A DNA stretch of 64,000 nt from Brevinematales bacterium (GCA_020059465.1 JAGVBZ010000032.1:1-64000), one strand, 5' to 3'. Shown: positions 26,549 through 35,315, numbered from the stretch's first letter. A program made the numbers and translations. Notes: generated by a model from the letters alone, not told the origin.

Positions 26549-27226
26549 ATGAAAGGAAAGTGGCTGGTATGGGTGACCGCTCTTATATTTACCGGGATAC
26601 TTTCGGTGTACGGAGCGCATAATGTCGCGACCGAAAAGATCGATCCGATTGATACAATAGGCCCGGAAGGGATTCCTAAGCTGATGGAAGTTGCTAAGTC
26701 ACAGGACCTTGACGATGTAGAAATTAAGATCAAGGCAATACAGAGACTCGGCAAACTGAAAGCGGTAGAAGCCTTGCCGATCCTGATAGACGCGCTCGGA
26801 TACGGTTCGGAGACTATTATTCTTCAGGGGGGTACCAAGAAAGAGTACCCGTGGAAAGTACGGGTAGTGGCGGCCTTAGCGCTTGCTGAAATAGGCAGCG
26901 CGGATGCAGTCGATGCGCTGATTATTCGTGCGTATGAGGATGAAGAATCGACCGTCAAGAAAGCTGCCGTCCAGGCACTTGCGGCGCTCGGTCCGAAAGC
27001 AAAAACTAAAAAAGTTTTAACCTATCTCTTCGATATGCTTGAGAAAACAAAAGACAACAGTCTTGCCTACGATATTTGTATTGCGTTGGGTAAAATCGGC
27101 GATAAGTCGGCGTTTGTCCATCTGCTGAGAGTCACTCAGGGCGGGTTTTTGACTGTTGTAAAAGAGAAGGCTGAAGAAGCGATAAAGAATCTGAATTGGC
27201 AGGAAGGTTCGGCGTTCGATAAGTAA
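26549..27226 (+). CDS. exported HEAT-repeat protein
   Basis: A 225-residue protein with a signal peptide (MKGKWLVWVTALIFTGILSVYGA). The mature part is built of helical HEAT/PBS-type repeats, seen as IKAIQRLGKLKAVEALPILIDAL, RVVAALALAEIGSADAVDALI, KAAVQALAALG and ICIALGKIGDKSAFVHLL. Such repeats form a curved scaffold for protein binding. Probably periplasmic; partner unknown. It has its own promoter after lon and ends at a strong terminator. Confidence 0.88.
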   Translation: MKGKWLVWVTALIFTGILSVYGAHNVATEKIDPIDTIGPEGIPKLMEVAKSQDLDDVEIKIKAIQRLGKLKAVEALPILIDALGYGSETIILQGGTKKEYPWKVRVVAALALAEIGSADAVDALIIRAYEDEESTVKKAAVQALAALGPKAKTKKVLTYLFDMLEKTKDNSLAYDICIALGKIGDKSAFVHLLRVTQGGFLTVVKEKAEEAIKNLNWQEGSAFDK

Positions 27227-27266
27227 TCGAACCGGATCAACAGTTCCTTTCATTAGATATAATAAC

Positions 27267-27300
27267 AGAGGGGTTGCTCAACGCAACCCCTCTTTATTTT
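27267..27300 (+). terminator. intrinsic terminator after the HEAT-repeat gene
   Basis: A perfect 11-bp stem, AGAGGGGTTGC (27267-27277) with GCAACCCCTCT (27283-27293), a 5-base loop, and TTTATTTT on the plus strand. It lies between two convergent genes and may also serve the minus-strand gene at 27305. Confidence 0.88.
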
Positions 27301-27304
27301 CATC

Positions 27305-27646
27305 CTACCATTTGTGTTCGTTTGGAACAGCTATCGTAATAGTTTTATATTTGAAAAGATGGATAGGGATATAGAGGATGGTTTTCGTATTATCCGAGCA
27401 GCTCACATAAATCTCCCCGCATTTCATGGATAAACAATCGTAGTCTTTTCCGCCGTAAGAAAATTTCAATTCTCTTACGCCTTCCTGAATCACCTTAACA
27501 TTATTCCATTCCGCGTAGGGAACTTTCATCATACGGAAAATATATTTCTTGTAAGGAAAAATGTCCATCTTAAAGGTGACACCGTATGAGAAGAGGGGCA
27601 GGACAAATAACGCCAGCATGATAAACAAAACGAACTTCCTGTTCAT
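27305..27646 (-). CDS. small exported protein, function unknown
   Basis: A 113-residue protein with a signal peptide (MNRKFVLFIMLALFVLPLFSYG). The mature 90 residues are Tyr/Lys-rich and beta-prone (TILYIPIHLFKYKTITIAV), with three cysteines near residues 71-82. A clear AGGAGGT site precedes the ATG. No family recognised. It follows rex on the same strand with an 83-base gap and may be a separate unit. Confidence 0.7.
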   Translation of the reverse strand: MNRKFVLFIMLALFVLPLFSYGVTFKMDIFPYKKYIFRMMKVPYAEWNNVKVIQEGVRELKFSYGGKDYDCLSMKCGEIYVSCSDNTKTILYIPIHLFKYKTITIAVPNEHKW

Positions 27647-27729
27647 ATAGACCTCCTAGATTTAGCAAAACTCCCCACGCTTTATTGTAGCACCTTCAGC
27701 CTTAGCTGTCAATACCTTTTCGGCTTTAT

Positions 27730-28353
27730 TTAGCTATAATATGAAATCATCGCGCCTAAAATATCCAACTCGCGAATCACATCAATTTCACGGTAATAAA
27801 TATGGCTCGGGAGGTTCAGACGGACGGGTGCGAAATTTAGGATACCCTCTGCCCCGCATTCGATCAGCCTCTCTGCCACTTTCGGGGCGTCATCGGCCGG
27901 AACCGTGATTATGCCGAGCTCGATCTCGTTTTCCGGGGATAAAACCGCGAAATCCTCTATGGGTTTCTCGGCTACGTTTTTCCCGATTTTATGGACATCT
28001 TTATCGAACAGTTTTGTGACACGGTAGTTATTCTTGGAATTGGTGAGATAGCGGAGGATGGCGTTCCCGAGATTTCCCATACCGATGATGGCAACGTTCC
28101 AGATGCGGTGCTTTGCCAGAAAATCCTTGATATTTTCCTGAAGGATGGGTAAAGAATAACCGAAGCCGCGCTTTCCGATTTTTCCGATCAGACTGAGATC
28201 GCGGCGGATTAACGATGAATCGAGATTCAGGATTTTCGACATCTCTTTCGAATCGATAAACTCGCGGCTGGTGCTTTCGATGATCTTATTGATGCAACGG
28301 TTATAAAGCGAAATGCGCTCGAAAACCAGATCACTCAACTGCTTTTCTTTCAT
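27730..28353 (-). CDS. rex: redox-sensing transcriptional repressor Rex
   Basis: A 207-residue repressor that responds to the NADH/NAD+ ratio. The N-terminal winged helix is residues about 1-80 (ISLYNRCINKI, SKEMSKILNLDSSLIRRDLS, GKRGFGYS). The Rossmann domain follows with the nucleotide loop IIGMGNLGNAI (about 92-102), then FDKDVHKIG and the ITVPADDAPKVAERLIECG and ILNFAPVRL blocks. Length and order are typical. Its start lies inside the 3' end of alr (23-base overlap), so the two are co-expressed. I saw no clear Rex operator palindrome in the immediate surroundings. Confidence 0.95.
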   Translation of the reverse strand: MKEKQLSDLVFERISLYNRCINKIIESTSREFIDSKEMSKILNLDSSLIRRDLSLIGKIGKRGFGYSLPILQENIKDFLAKHRIWNVAIIGMGNLGNAILRYLTNSKNNYRVTKLFDKDVHKIGKNVAEKPIEDFAVLSPENEIELGIITVPADDAPKVAERLIECGAEGILNFAPVRLNLPSHIYYREIDVIRELDILGAMISYYS

Positions 28354-29479
28354 CTTCCTTCCTTGTGTAAATCCTGGGTACTCGTTTGGAAACAGCGCAT
28401 GTTACTTCATAAGGAATCCTATGGCAGAGCTTTCCGAAATACTCCACACTTGCCGCGCCCTCGCCGAAAACTGTAACTTCATCGCCGATCTGTATTTTCT
28501 CCGGATTCTGCCCCAGCGAAACCATCATGTAGTCCATGCATATTCTTCCGACATTGGGGTATAGCTTATTCTTAATTCTTACCTTGAGCTTATTAGAAAG
28601 GATCGTAGGGATACCGTCGGCATAACCCACGGGAATAACTGCGATATTTTCGCCATTTTCCTTGATCTTATAGGTGCGAAGGTAGCTGACGGTTTGGCCT
28701 TGTTTCATTTTATTGATTGCCGCGACGCGGGCTTTAAGGCTCATGGAATTCTGGATTTCAGGATTTTTCTGAGAACTATATCCGTATAGGCACAAACCCG
28801 GACGCACCATCGTATACGGATCAGAGAATGAGGACGGAAGGTTGAAAATCCCGGAACTGTTCGATATATGAAAGTGGCGTACTTTTATTCCGAGCCGTTT
28901 GATATCCGCGATAAGCTTGGTAAATTTCAATGTTTGCTGCTCGGAGTATTCGATATCATCGTCCGAACTCGGATAATGAGAGTATATCCCGTCGATAATC
29001 ATTCCTTCGATTTTTGATATCTGTTCGACTTCAAGCAGTGCGTCATCAACAGGAATTCCCAGCCGCCCCATACCGGAATCGATTTTTATATGCACTTTAG
29101 GAAAGACTCCGCGGTAACGGTAGGACTCGCTTAGTTCTCTAGCGTATTCGAAACTGAATACGGTAGGAAACATATTGAACTGAATCAGCTTGCCGAATTC
29201 GGGAGACTCGACAGGCCCGAAAAGAAGAAGCGGGGATGACAGCCCGGCGTTTCGGAGTTCGATCGCCTCGTCGATATTGGATACGGCAAGATATTCCACC
29301 CCAAGCTTCAGGAGTTCCTGCGAAACAGGGATTGCTCCGTGCCCGTAAGCATCCGCCTTAACAACCCCCATAATCATCATATCCGGGGGCAATTTAGATT
29401 TGACATAAAGCAAATTCGCGCGAATCGCATCAATATTGATTTCCGCCCAGACGGGACGGTGAGATTTGTTTAAATACAT
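28331..29479 (-). CDS. alr: alanine racemase
   Basis: A 382-residue PLP enzyme that makes D-alanine for peptidoglycan. The PLP lysine is in MGVVKADAYGHGA (about residues 35-47). The second catalytic Tyr is in GRICMDYMMVSLG (about 310). HIKIDSGMGRLG and VRPGLCLYG are also conserved. Start at 29479, 15 bases after nrnA. Part of the long minus-strand unit that begins at rimP. Confidence 0.96.
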   Translation of the reverse strand: MYLNKSHRPVWAEINIDAIRANLLYVKSKLPPDMMIMGVVKADAYGHGAIPVSQELLKLGVEYLAVSNIDEAIELRNAGLSSPLLLFGPVESPEFGKLIQFNMFPTVFSFEYARELSESYRYRGVFPKVHIKIDSGMGRLGIPVDDALLEVEQISKIEGMIIDGIYSHYPSSDDDIEYSEQQTLKFTKLIADIKRLGIKVRHFHISNSSGIFNLPSSFSDPYTMVRPGLCLYGYSSQKNPEIQNSMSLKARVAAINKMKQGQTVSYLRTYKIKENGENIAVIPVGYADGIPTILSNKLKVRIKNKLYPNVGRICMDYMMVSLGQNPEKIQIGDEVTVFGEGAASVEYFGKLCHRIPYEVTCAVSKRVPRIYTRKEDERKAVE

Positions 29480-29494
29480 CAGCCACTCCCAAAG

Positions 29495-30517
29495 TTAGTG
29501 TTTATATGAAATGATCTCGTCTTGTATCAGTTCTAAAAGCTTATCCTTAAACTCGGTGAATTCCATTTCATCGGTACGGCATCCCGCCGCGCGCATATGT
29601 CCTCCGCCGCCGAGAACTGATGCAATCTTTGCTACATCGACGTCGTACTTGCTGCGTAAACTCGCCCCGAAAAGCTGAGGCTTTTTCTCCTTAATGAGAA
29701 AATACACCGATACTGAATCCAATGTCCCTAAATATTCGATCATGGTATCCGTATCTATATCCGGATACCCGTTAAAATCGTCGTTGAGAAGATAACTGTA
29801 GGCGATAGAATTGTCTTCGGCAAGTTCCATTCGGGATAACATGAGGCTGAGCAATTTTGTATAACCGAGCGACTTCATCATGTTTAACTGGATATGGAAA
29901 TAATTCGGAGATATTCCATGAGATATCAGGTCGGCGGCAATCATATGCACCTCCGGACTGGTCTGGTCGTACCGGAAAAATCCCGTATCGGTGATTATCG
30001 ACGTATATATATCCGACGCGGCCTCCGGTGAAATCCGGATATCATTAATACGGAAGAAATAGTACAGTATTTCCCCAATACTCGATGCTTTTTCATGAAT
30101 AATGTTCAGATCGCCGAAACGGGTGTTTCCCAAATGATGGTCGATATTAACAATTTTTATCGATTGATTGAAAACACCTGCAACATCCCCGATTCTGCCG
30201 ATGTCCCCGGAATCGACCACAATTGCAAGATCGTAGGCGGAAATATCAACTTCTGTTTCACGCAGAGTTTTTAACAAATGCGTGTTTGGAAGGAAGCGCA
30301 AAAACGCGGGAACCGGATCCTCGTCGAGAAGGATGAATTTTTTACCGATGGAATCGAAGTATTCCCCCAGCGCGAGCTGACTACCGATGTTATCCCCGTC
30401 GGGATTGATGTGGCCTGTTACAATAATTCCGCGCGAGGCGAGAATCCATTCTTTCAGGAGCTTTAATTCATCGGCAAGAGAATCACTCAGGTTGAGATTC
30501 ATCGACTGAATCGTCAC
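29495..30517 (-). CDS. nrnA: DHH-family phosphoesterase, NrnA-like (nanoRNase / pAp phosphatase)
   Basis: A 340-residue DHH/DHHA1 protein. Motifs: TGHINPDGDNIGSQLA (about residues 34-49), VVDSGDIGRIG (about 101-111), the defining NIDHHLGN (about 124-131) and the DHHA1 substrate loop GGGGHMRAAG near 305. NrnA degrades 2-5-mer RNAs and dephosphorylates pAp, and often lies next to rbfA and infB, as here. The 5' end overlaps the rbfA 3' end by 35 bases. An internal Met at 30502 (MNLNLSD) is an alternative start that would cut the overlap to about 20. Confidence 0.93.
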   Translation of the reverse strand: MTIQSMNLNLSDSLADELKLLKEWILASRGIIVTGHINPDGDNIGSQLALGEYFDSIGKKFILLDEDPVPAFLRFLPNTHLLKTLRETEVDISAYDLAIVVDSGDIGRIGDVAGVFNQSIKIVNIDHHLGNTRFGDLNIIHEKASSIGEILYYFFRINDIRISPEAASDIYTSIITDTGFFRYDQTSPEVHMIAADLISHGISPNYFHIQLNMMKSLGYTKLLSLMLSRMELAEDNSIAYSYLLNDDFNGYPDIDTDTMIEYLGTLDSVSVYFLIKEKKPQLFGASLRSKYDVDVAKIASVLGGGGHMRAAGCRTDEMEFTEFKDKLLELIQDEIISYKH

Positions 30518-30863
30518 CGGTCATCTCCTTCATTTTGTTAGTTAGACGGACGGAATCCTCGATCATATGAGAACGTTTGAACTCGATCACCGGGGCGAAT
30601 TTCAGCCGAAGATTCTTGCTGACAACCGAACTGATAAAACCGGATGCGGTTTTTAACGCCTCGAGCGTCTTAATATTATGAATTTCATTACTGCTGTAAA
30701 GACTGACTTCGACCTTCATATAGTGCATATCCTTCGATATTTCAGCGTCGAGCACCGAAACCAGGGATAAGAGACGGGGGTCTTTCACTTCAGTCATTAT
30801 AGCCTGGCTGATTTCTTTCATCAGCGTTTTATTCATGCGCTGTATCCTGATTACTTTAGACAT
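30483..30863 (-). CDS. rbfA: 30S ribosome-binding factor A
   Basis: A 126-residue KH-type RNA-binding protein that helps mature the 16S rRNA 5' end and aids cold growth. Typical features are the basic N-terminus (SKVIRIQRMNKTLMKEIS), DPRLLSLVSVLDAEISKDM and the VVSKNLRLKFAPVIEFKRS segment, with an acidic tail DDSVDESQPE. It starts 8 bases after infB and overlaps nrnA. Confidence 0.93.
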   Translation of the reverse strand: MSKVIRIQRMNKTLMKEISQAIMTEVKDPRLLSLVSVLDAEISKDMHYMKVEVSLYSSNEIHNIKTLEALKTASGFISSVVSKNLRLKFAPVIEFKRSHMIEDSVRLTNKMKEMTGDDSVDESQPE

Positions 30864-30871
30864 GCAACCTC

Positions 30872-33268
30872 CTAATTTGTCGCGGGTTTTTTACCGTCGG
30901 TAGAGGAGAACAGCTTTTTCTCCTTTTTCTCAGAGGTGTAGCATTCCAGAATATCACCTTTCTTAAAGTTGTCGAAATTTGTGAACGAGATACCGCAATC
31001 GAAGCCCTGCTGGACTTCGGTCGCATCGTCCTGAAAACGTTTCAGCGCGGACATCTTTCCTTCCCAGTACTGCACGTCTTCACGGTAGAGCCGGACAAGA
31101 TTTCCCTTGCGGATAAACCCTTCTGTAACGAAACACCCCGCGACCTTTCCGATTTCCTTGATACGGAAGACCTCTTTGATTTCCGCCGTACCGATAACAT
31201 TTTCGATCACTTCGGGAGTCAGCATCCCTTCGAGTATCGCCTTTACGAAATCGATGAGTTCGTAAATGATTGCGAAGCGCTTAATCGGAATACCCTCGGA
31301 TTCGGTTTTTTCCTTCGCCATCGTATCGACCCGGACACGGAACGCGAGGACTAAAGTGCGTGATTCTTCGGTGACAGCCGTGGCGGATGCGAGCATAATA
31401 TCGCTTTCCGTTACAGCGCCGATTCCCGCATGAATCACGTTTATTACAATTTCCTCGTTCTGGAGCTTGGAAAGAGAGTATTTAATAGCCTCCACAGACC
31501 CGTCCACATCCGCCTTGACGATAATTTTCAATTCTTTCAGATTGGGAGTGGAAAGTTTATCCATAGCCTGCTGAATCTGTATCTTCTTTATATTCTGGTT
31601 GTCTTCCAACTTCTTGAGATTTTTCCGCTTGGTTGAAATATCCTTGGCGAGTTCCTCGTTTTCTACGACAAAGAATTTATCACCGGCGCTCGGAACATCG
31701 TTGAATCCCATGATCTCGACCGGCTGCGAAGGAAGGCCCACTTCAATTTTATTTCCCTTGTCGTCAAACATCGCACGTACTTTTCCCATAGTCGTACCGA
31801 CGACAAAACAGTCGCCGATCTGAATTTTACCTGTGCGGATAACTACGGTAGCGATCGCGCCCTTTCCGATATCCATCTCGGATTCGACTACGAAGCCGAC
31901 GCCGCGTTTATTTGGGTTGCCCTTGAGTTCCATGACTTCCGCACGAAGCAGGATAGCCTCGAGTAGTTTATCGATACCCGTCTTTTTTAGCGCCGATACC
32001 TCGACAAACTGGGTGTCGCCGCCCCATTCCTCGGACAAAAGACCGTGTTCGGCAAGCTGTTGTTTCAGACGTTCGGGGTTGGCGCCCGGAAGGTCAATTT
32101 TATTTATCGCGACAATGATGGGAACCTTTGCGGCTTTGGAATGGTTGATCGCTTCGACCGTCTGGGGCATTGCGCCTTCGGCGGCGGATACGACAAGAAT
32201 AACGATATCGGTCACTTCGGCGCCGCGCGCGCGCATTGCGGTAAACGCCTCGTGGCCGGGAGTGTCGAGGAATACAAGCTGTCCGCGGGGGGTGCTGACA
32301 CGGTATGCCCCGATATGCTGGGTAATACCGCCGCTCTCATGCTCGACCACATTGGTGTTGCGGATAGCGTCCAGCAGGCTGGTTTTACCGTGGTCGACAT
32401 GTCCCATAACGGTAACAATCGGAGGCCTCGGCGCGAGATCCGCCTCGGTGTCCTCTTCCTCCTTGACGATCACTTCCTCTTTCAGACTCTTTATCTTGAC
32501 TTTACAGTTGAATTCAGACGCAAGAATCACAGCAGTGTCTGCGTCTATATTATCGTTGATTGTAGCGGTAACTCCCAATCCCATGAGTTTCTGGATCAGA
32601 AGACTGGCTTTGATCTGCATCTTTTTTGCCATATCGGAAATCTTGGTAACTTCCCCGATCTCTATTTCATCAGGAATGACCACCTCTCCCTTTTTCTGCT
32701 TCATCATCATGGAATTCTGCATCTTAGAGAGAAAGATCTCTTCCTGTCGCTTTTTTATCTCTTCCTTTGTCAACGGCGCGTCTTTTCTCTTTGCGGCAAC
32801 ATTGCTGAAATGACGGTTGCGGTTAGACTGGTCCTTCCCCGCCGCCGCGCCTGGTGCGGGAGCCGATCCTGGTGCGCCGGGTCTATAACCGCCCTGCTGG
32901 CCGGGAGCGCCGGGCCTATAGCCGCCCTGCTGACCGCCGGGACGGTAACCGCCCTGCTGGCCGCCGGGTCTATAGCCGCCCTGTTGTCCGGGAGCGCCGG
33001 GACGAAATCCGCCCTGCTGCCCTGCGGGACGTCCCGTAAACGGACGCGGAGAGGGCCCTTTGTTTGCAGAAAACTGAGTCTTTTTTACGCCGGCCCCTTC
33101 ATAGGATGTAGGTGCAGGGGTTACCGGCTTCTGCGGCTGAGTATCAGGCAATGCGGTTTCAGGCGTTGTCTCTTTGGTTTCCGATGCGATTTTGGCCGCT
33201 GTAGAATCCGATTTTACTTTCAGCTTGATTATTTTTTTCTTCTTTGCTTCTTGGCCGTTATCAGGCAT
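30872..33268 (-). CDS. infB: translation initiation factor IF-2
   Basis: A 798-residue GTPase that places initiator tRNA on the 30S subunit. The basic N-terminus (KKKKIIKLKVKS) is followed by a Gly/Gln/Tyr/Arg-Pro repeat region (83-133), an IF2-N domain (about 195-250), then the GTPase with GHVDHGKTSLLD (G1), DTPGHEAF (G3) and NKIDLPGAN (G4) at about 290-455, and C-terminal domains II-IV ending in DFKKGDILECY-type sequence. Length is normal; the repeat region is the unusual part. Between nusA (37 bases) and rbfA (8 bases). Confidence 0.96.
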   Translation of the reverse strand: MPDNGQEAKKKKIIKLKVKSDSTAAKIASETKETTPETALPDTQPQKPVTPAPTSYEGAGVKKTQFSANKGPSPRPFTGRPAGQQGGFRPGAPGQQGGYRPGGQQGGYRPGGQQGGYRPGAPGQQGGYRPGAPGSAPAPGAAAGKDQSNRNRHFSNVAAKRKDAPLTKEEIKKRQEEIFLSKMQNSMMMKQKKGEVVIPDEIEIGEVTKISDMAKKMQIKASLLIQKLMGLGVTATINDNIDADTAVILASEFNCKVKIKSLKEEVIVKEEEDTEADLAPRPPIVTVMGHVDHGKTSLLDAIRNTNVVEHESGGITQHIGAYRVSTPRGQLVFLDTPGHEAFTAMRARGAEVTDIVILVVSAAEGAMPQTVEAINHSKAAKVPIIVAINKIDLPGANPERLKQQLAEHGLLSEEWGGDTQFVEVSALKKTGIDKLLEAILLRAEVMELKGNPNKRGVGFVVESEMDIGKGAIATVVIRTGKIQIGDCFVVGTTMGKVRAMFDDKGNKIEVGLPSQPVEIMGFNDVPSAGDKFFVVENEELAKDISTKRKNLKKLEDNQNIKKIQIQQAMDKLSTPNLKELKIIVKADVDGSVEAIKYSLSKLQNEEIVINVIHAGIGAVTESDIMLASATAVTEESRTLVLAFRVRVDTMAKEKTESEGIPIKRFAIIYELIDFVKAILEGMLTPEVIENVIGTAEIKEVFRIKEIGKVAGCFVTEGFIRKGNLVRLYREDVQYWEGKMSALKRFQDDATEVQQGFDCGISFTNFDNFKKGDILECYTSEKKEKKLFSSTDGKKPATN
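32870..33022 (-). repeat. infB: in-frame tandem repeats in infB (GQQGGYRPG units)
   Basis: Five imperfect repeats of 27 or 33 bases encode GQQGG(Y/F)RPG, three of them extended by AP, at IF-2 residues 83-133. The DNA copies differ at several third positions, so they are not a recent exact expansion. Confidence 0.93.
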
Positions 33269-33305
33269 GGAACATCCTCCTCATATTACAAAAACACAGC
33301 GTAAT

Positions 33306-34661
33306 TTACGCTTCCTCTTCTTCTATTTCTACATTTGTTTCTATCACTTTCCAGATTTCCATCGCACTGTCAAGAGAAATCCCGCAGCGGTTAGCGAGTT
33401 CTTCAATTGAAAATTCCACGATTTCCACAACGTCTTCAAACCCAGCTGTTCTGAGTATATCCATCTGCTCGACCGTAAACGGAAGCATATCGATCGGGAT
33501 CTTCTCTTCCTCGATCACCTCGACTTCCTCTGTTTCGGAAGTGATGCCCAGAATCTGGTCAACCTGTCTCTGTTTCTCCTGTATCTCAACCTCGAATTCG
33601 GAATAGGGACGGAAATGAATTTTCCAACCGGTGACCTTTTCGATCATCTTCTGGTGAGACCCGCCCTTCCCGATAAGCGGCGCGAGAAACTCGTCCGCGA
33701 CAACTATATGCGCCTCTCTTTTATCCATATCAAGGTCAATATTATATACCTCGGCGATACGCGCCTTTAGGACACGGCTGGCCTTGACGGCGTTGGATAT
33801 CAGTTGACGGGGTTCCTCGTTCCAACGGATGATCTCGATGCGCTCGCTGCCCAGTTCGCTGCGGATCGGCTTGATACGCGATCCCTGCTTCCCGACTGTC
33901 ACGCTGATGGGGTCGATCGAATCGTTGATCGTATCGATGACCACCTTGCTGACTTCGCCGGGTTTACGCGCGATGGCGCGGATGGTAAACGTGCTGTCGT
34001 TGATCTCGGGGATATTCAGGCGCAGAAGTTCTTTTACAAATTCTTCGCGCTTGCGGGAAAGTATCAGTTGCGATTCGCCCTTCCGGGAGAATTGCTTCGC
34101 CTCGAGAAGATAAAACTTGACGTTTTCGCCGGTATCGAACGATTCGTCCGGGATACATTCGCTATACGGCAGGAACGCCTCGACTCCCCGCGGTTCGAGG
34201 GAAATAAAGTATCCGCCCGAACGGGAATCGGTCATCGATTTGACCTTGCCGACAAAGACCTGACCGGTCTTATTCGCGAACTCGTTATATAGAATATCCT
34301 TCTGGATTTCGTTTACTCGTTGTTTCAGTACCTGCTTAACAATCTGCGCGATCTGCCTTCCGAATTCGGAAACGTCGATAGGTATTTTTACAGTATCTCC
34401 CGGTTCGAGGGACTTTTTCTTGGTATACTGCATCCCTTCTTCCGCAGAAATCTGTAAAACCTCGTCCTCAATCGTTTCGGCGACTTCTCTTAACTGGAAC
34501 ATATTGATTTTTTTATCGATTTTTACCTCGACATTTTCGTAGGTTTTCCCATACTTTTTCTTATAAGCCGTGCTCATGGCCTCTTTTAATATTTGTTCCG
34601 CTAATTCTTCGGATATTTTGTTTTCTTTTGCAAATTCTTCGATGATATCACCAAGCGCCAC
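33306..34661 (-). CDS. nusA: transcription termination/antitermination factor NusA
   Basis: A 451-residue RNA-polymerase-binding protein. N-terminal domain (about 1-125), S1 domain (about 133-200, KTGQVFVGKVKSMTDSRSGGYFISL), KH1 and KH2 (about 205-345, including SVGKQGSRIK-like TVGKQGSRIKPI and LIGKGGSHQKMI), and one C-terminal helix-hairpin-helix-like acidic repeat (about 390-445, ending EEEEA). E. coli NusA has two such C-terminal repeats; one is common elsewhere. It starts 12 bases after rimP. NusA may act on the leader hairpin of its own operon. Confidence 0.95.
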   Translation of the reverse strand: MALGDIIEEFAKENKISEELAEQILKEAMSTAYKKKYGKTYENVEVKIDKKINMFQLREVAETIEDEVLQISAEEGMQYTKKKSLEPGDTVKIPIDVSEFGRQIAQIVKQVLKQRVNEIQKDILYNEFANKTGQVFVGKVKSMTDSRSGGYFISLEPRGVEAFLPYSECIPDESFDTGENVKFYLLEAKQFSRKGESQLILSRKREEFVKELLRLNIPEINDSTFTIRAIARKPGEVSKVVIDTINDSIDPISVTVGKQGSRIKPIRSELGSERIEIIRWNEEPRQLISNAVKASRVLKARIAEVYNIDLDMDKREAHIVVADEFLAPLIGKGGSHQKMIEKVTGWKIHFRPYSEFEVEIQEKQRQVDQILGITSETEEVEVIEEEKIPIDMLPFTVEQMDILRTAGFEDVVEIVEFSIEELANRCGISLDSAMEIWKVIETNVEIEEEEA

Positions 34662-34673
34662 CGTTTTCCTCCT

Positions 34674-35150
34674 TTATAAGTATTTTTTTATATCCAAATA
34701 TAATTGTGCTTTCGAGATGTCGGTCAGAGGAATAGTCAGTTCCTTATCGTCCGATTTCACCCGGAGTTCGCTGCCGTCATAGGCTTCGAGATTCCCGATA
34801 ATGACATTATCCTTCAACCCGTAATCTGCGGGGTTTTTAACCACAACCCGTACCGCTCTCCCCGTAAAATGCGCGTATTCCTTTTTATGCGAAATCTCGC
34901 GCTCAAGTCCGGGCGATTCGACCGTCAGATGATACGATCCGCCGATAAAATCCTCCAGATCGAGGCGCTGGGACAATACCCGTGAAACCTTTTCACAGTC
35001 ATTCGTCGAAATATCGCGTTCCTTGTGATGGATAACCACCCGCAATGTACTGCTGGCTTTACCGTATACCCACAAGCACTCGACCATAATAAATCCCATA
35101 GTCTCGACTGTTTCTAAAACCAGTTTATTCAGTTTTTCACGGAACATCAT
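34674..35150 (-). CDS. rimP: ribosome maturation factor RimP
   Basis: A 158-residue 30S assembly factor. It has the two-domain arrangement (N-terminal alpha/beta domain to about 80, C-terminal SH3-like domain to the end), with RVVIHHKERDISTNDCEKVSR and GSYHLTVESPGLEREI (the diagnostic SPGL motif). The second codon is also ATG (35147), better spaced from AAAAGGA at 35161-35155, so the true start may be either. First gene of the rimP-nusA-infB-rbfA-nrnA-alr-rex series. Confidence 0.93.
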   Translation of the reverse strand: MMFREKLNKLVLETVETMGFIMVECLWVYGKASSTLRVVIHHKERDISTNDCEKVSRVLSQRLDLEDFIGGSYHLTVESPGLEREISHKKEYAHFTGRAVRVVVKNPADYGLKDNVIIGNLEAYDGSELRVKSDDKELTIPLTDISKAQLYLDIKKYL

Positions 35151-35154
35151 GCAA

Positions 35155-35195
35155 TCCTTTTGCTAACAAAAAAGGAGCTGCAAAACAGCTCCTTT
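35155..35195 (-). promoter_or_regulatory. rimP: terminator hairpin in the rimP leader, possible attenuator
   Basis: On the minus strand AAAGGAGCTG (35195 side of the stem) pairs with CAGCTCCTTT over 10 bp (35195-35186 with 35180-35171) around a 5-base loop, then runs into a T tract and TGTTAGC. The 3' arm TCCTTTT (35176-35170) can instead pair with AAAAGGA (35161-35155), the rimP ribosome-binding site. The hairpin lies between a consensus promoter and the rimP start, so it is in the leader rather than at a gene end. No plus-strand gene could use it. Confidence 0.72.
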
Positions 35196-35229
35196 ATTAA
35201 TTCATCAGGTTAATTTCAATCTCGCAATT

Positions 35230-35258
35230 ATTATAACCGGAACAAAGGGATTTGTCAA
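35230..35258 (-). promoter_or_regulatory. rimP: consensus sigma70 promoter of the rimP operon
   Basis: On the minus strand TTGACA (35258-35253), exactly 17 bases, then TATAAT (35235-35230). Both hexamers are perfect. The predicted start near 35223 gives a leader of about 70 bases. Confidence 0.85.
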
Positions 35259-35315
35259 ATCCGCCTTTATAAATTACAAATTTATTTTTATATATTAATA
35301 ATAGTTTATTACGGC

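Noticed and set aside
32870-33022. CRISPR-like array
   Set aside because: The repeats are in frame within infB, have no unique spacers and encode a regular peptide repeat.
32045-33304. 419-codon open frame antisense to infB
   Set aside because: Opposite IF-2, rich in Cys/Arg/Leu runs created by the Gly-Pro repeats. Not a gene.
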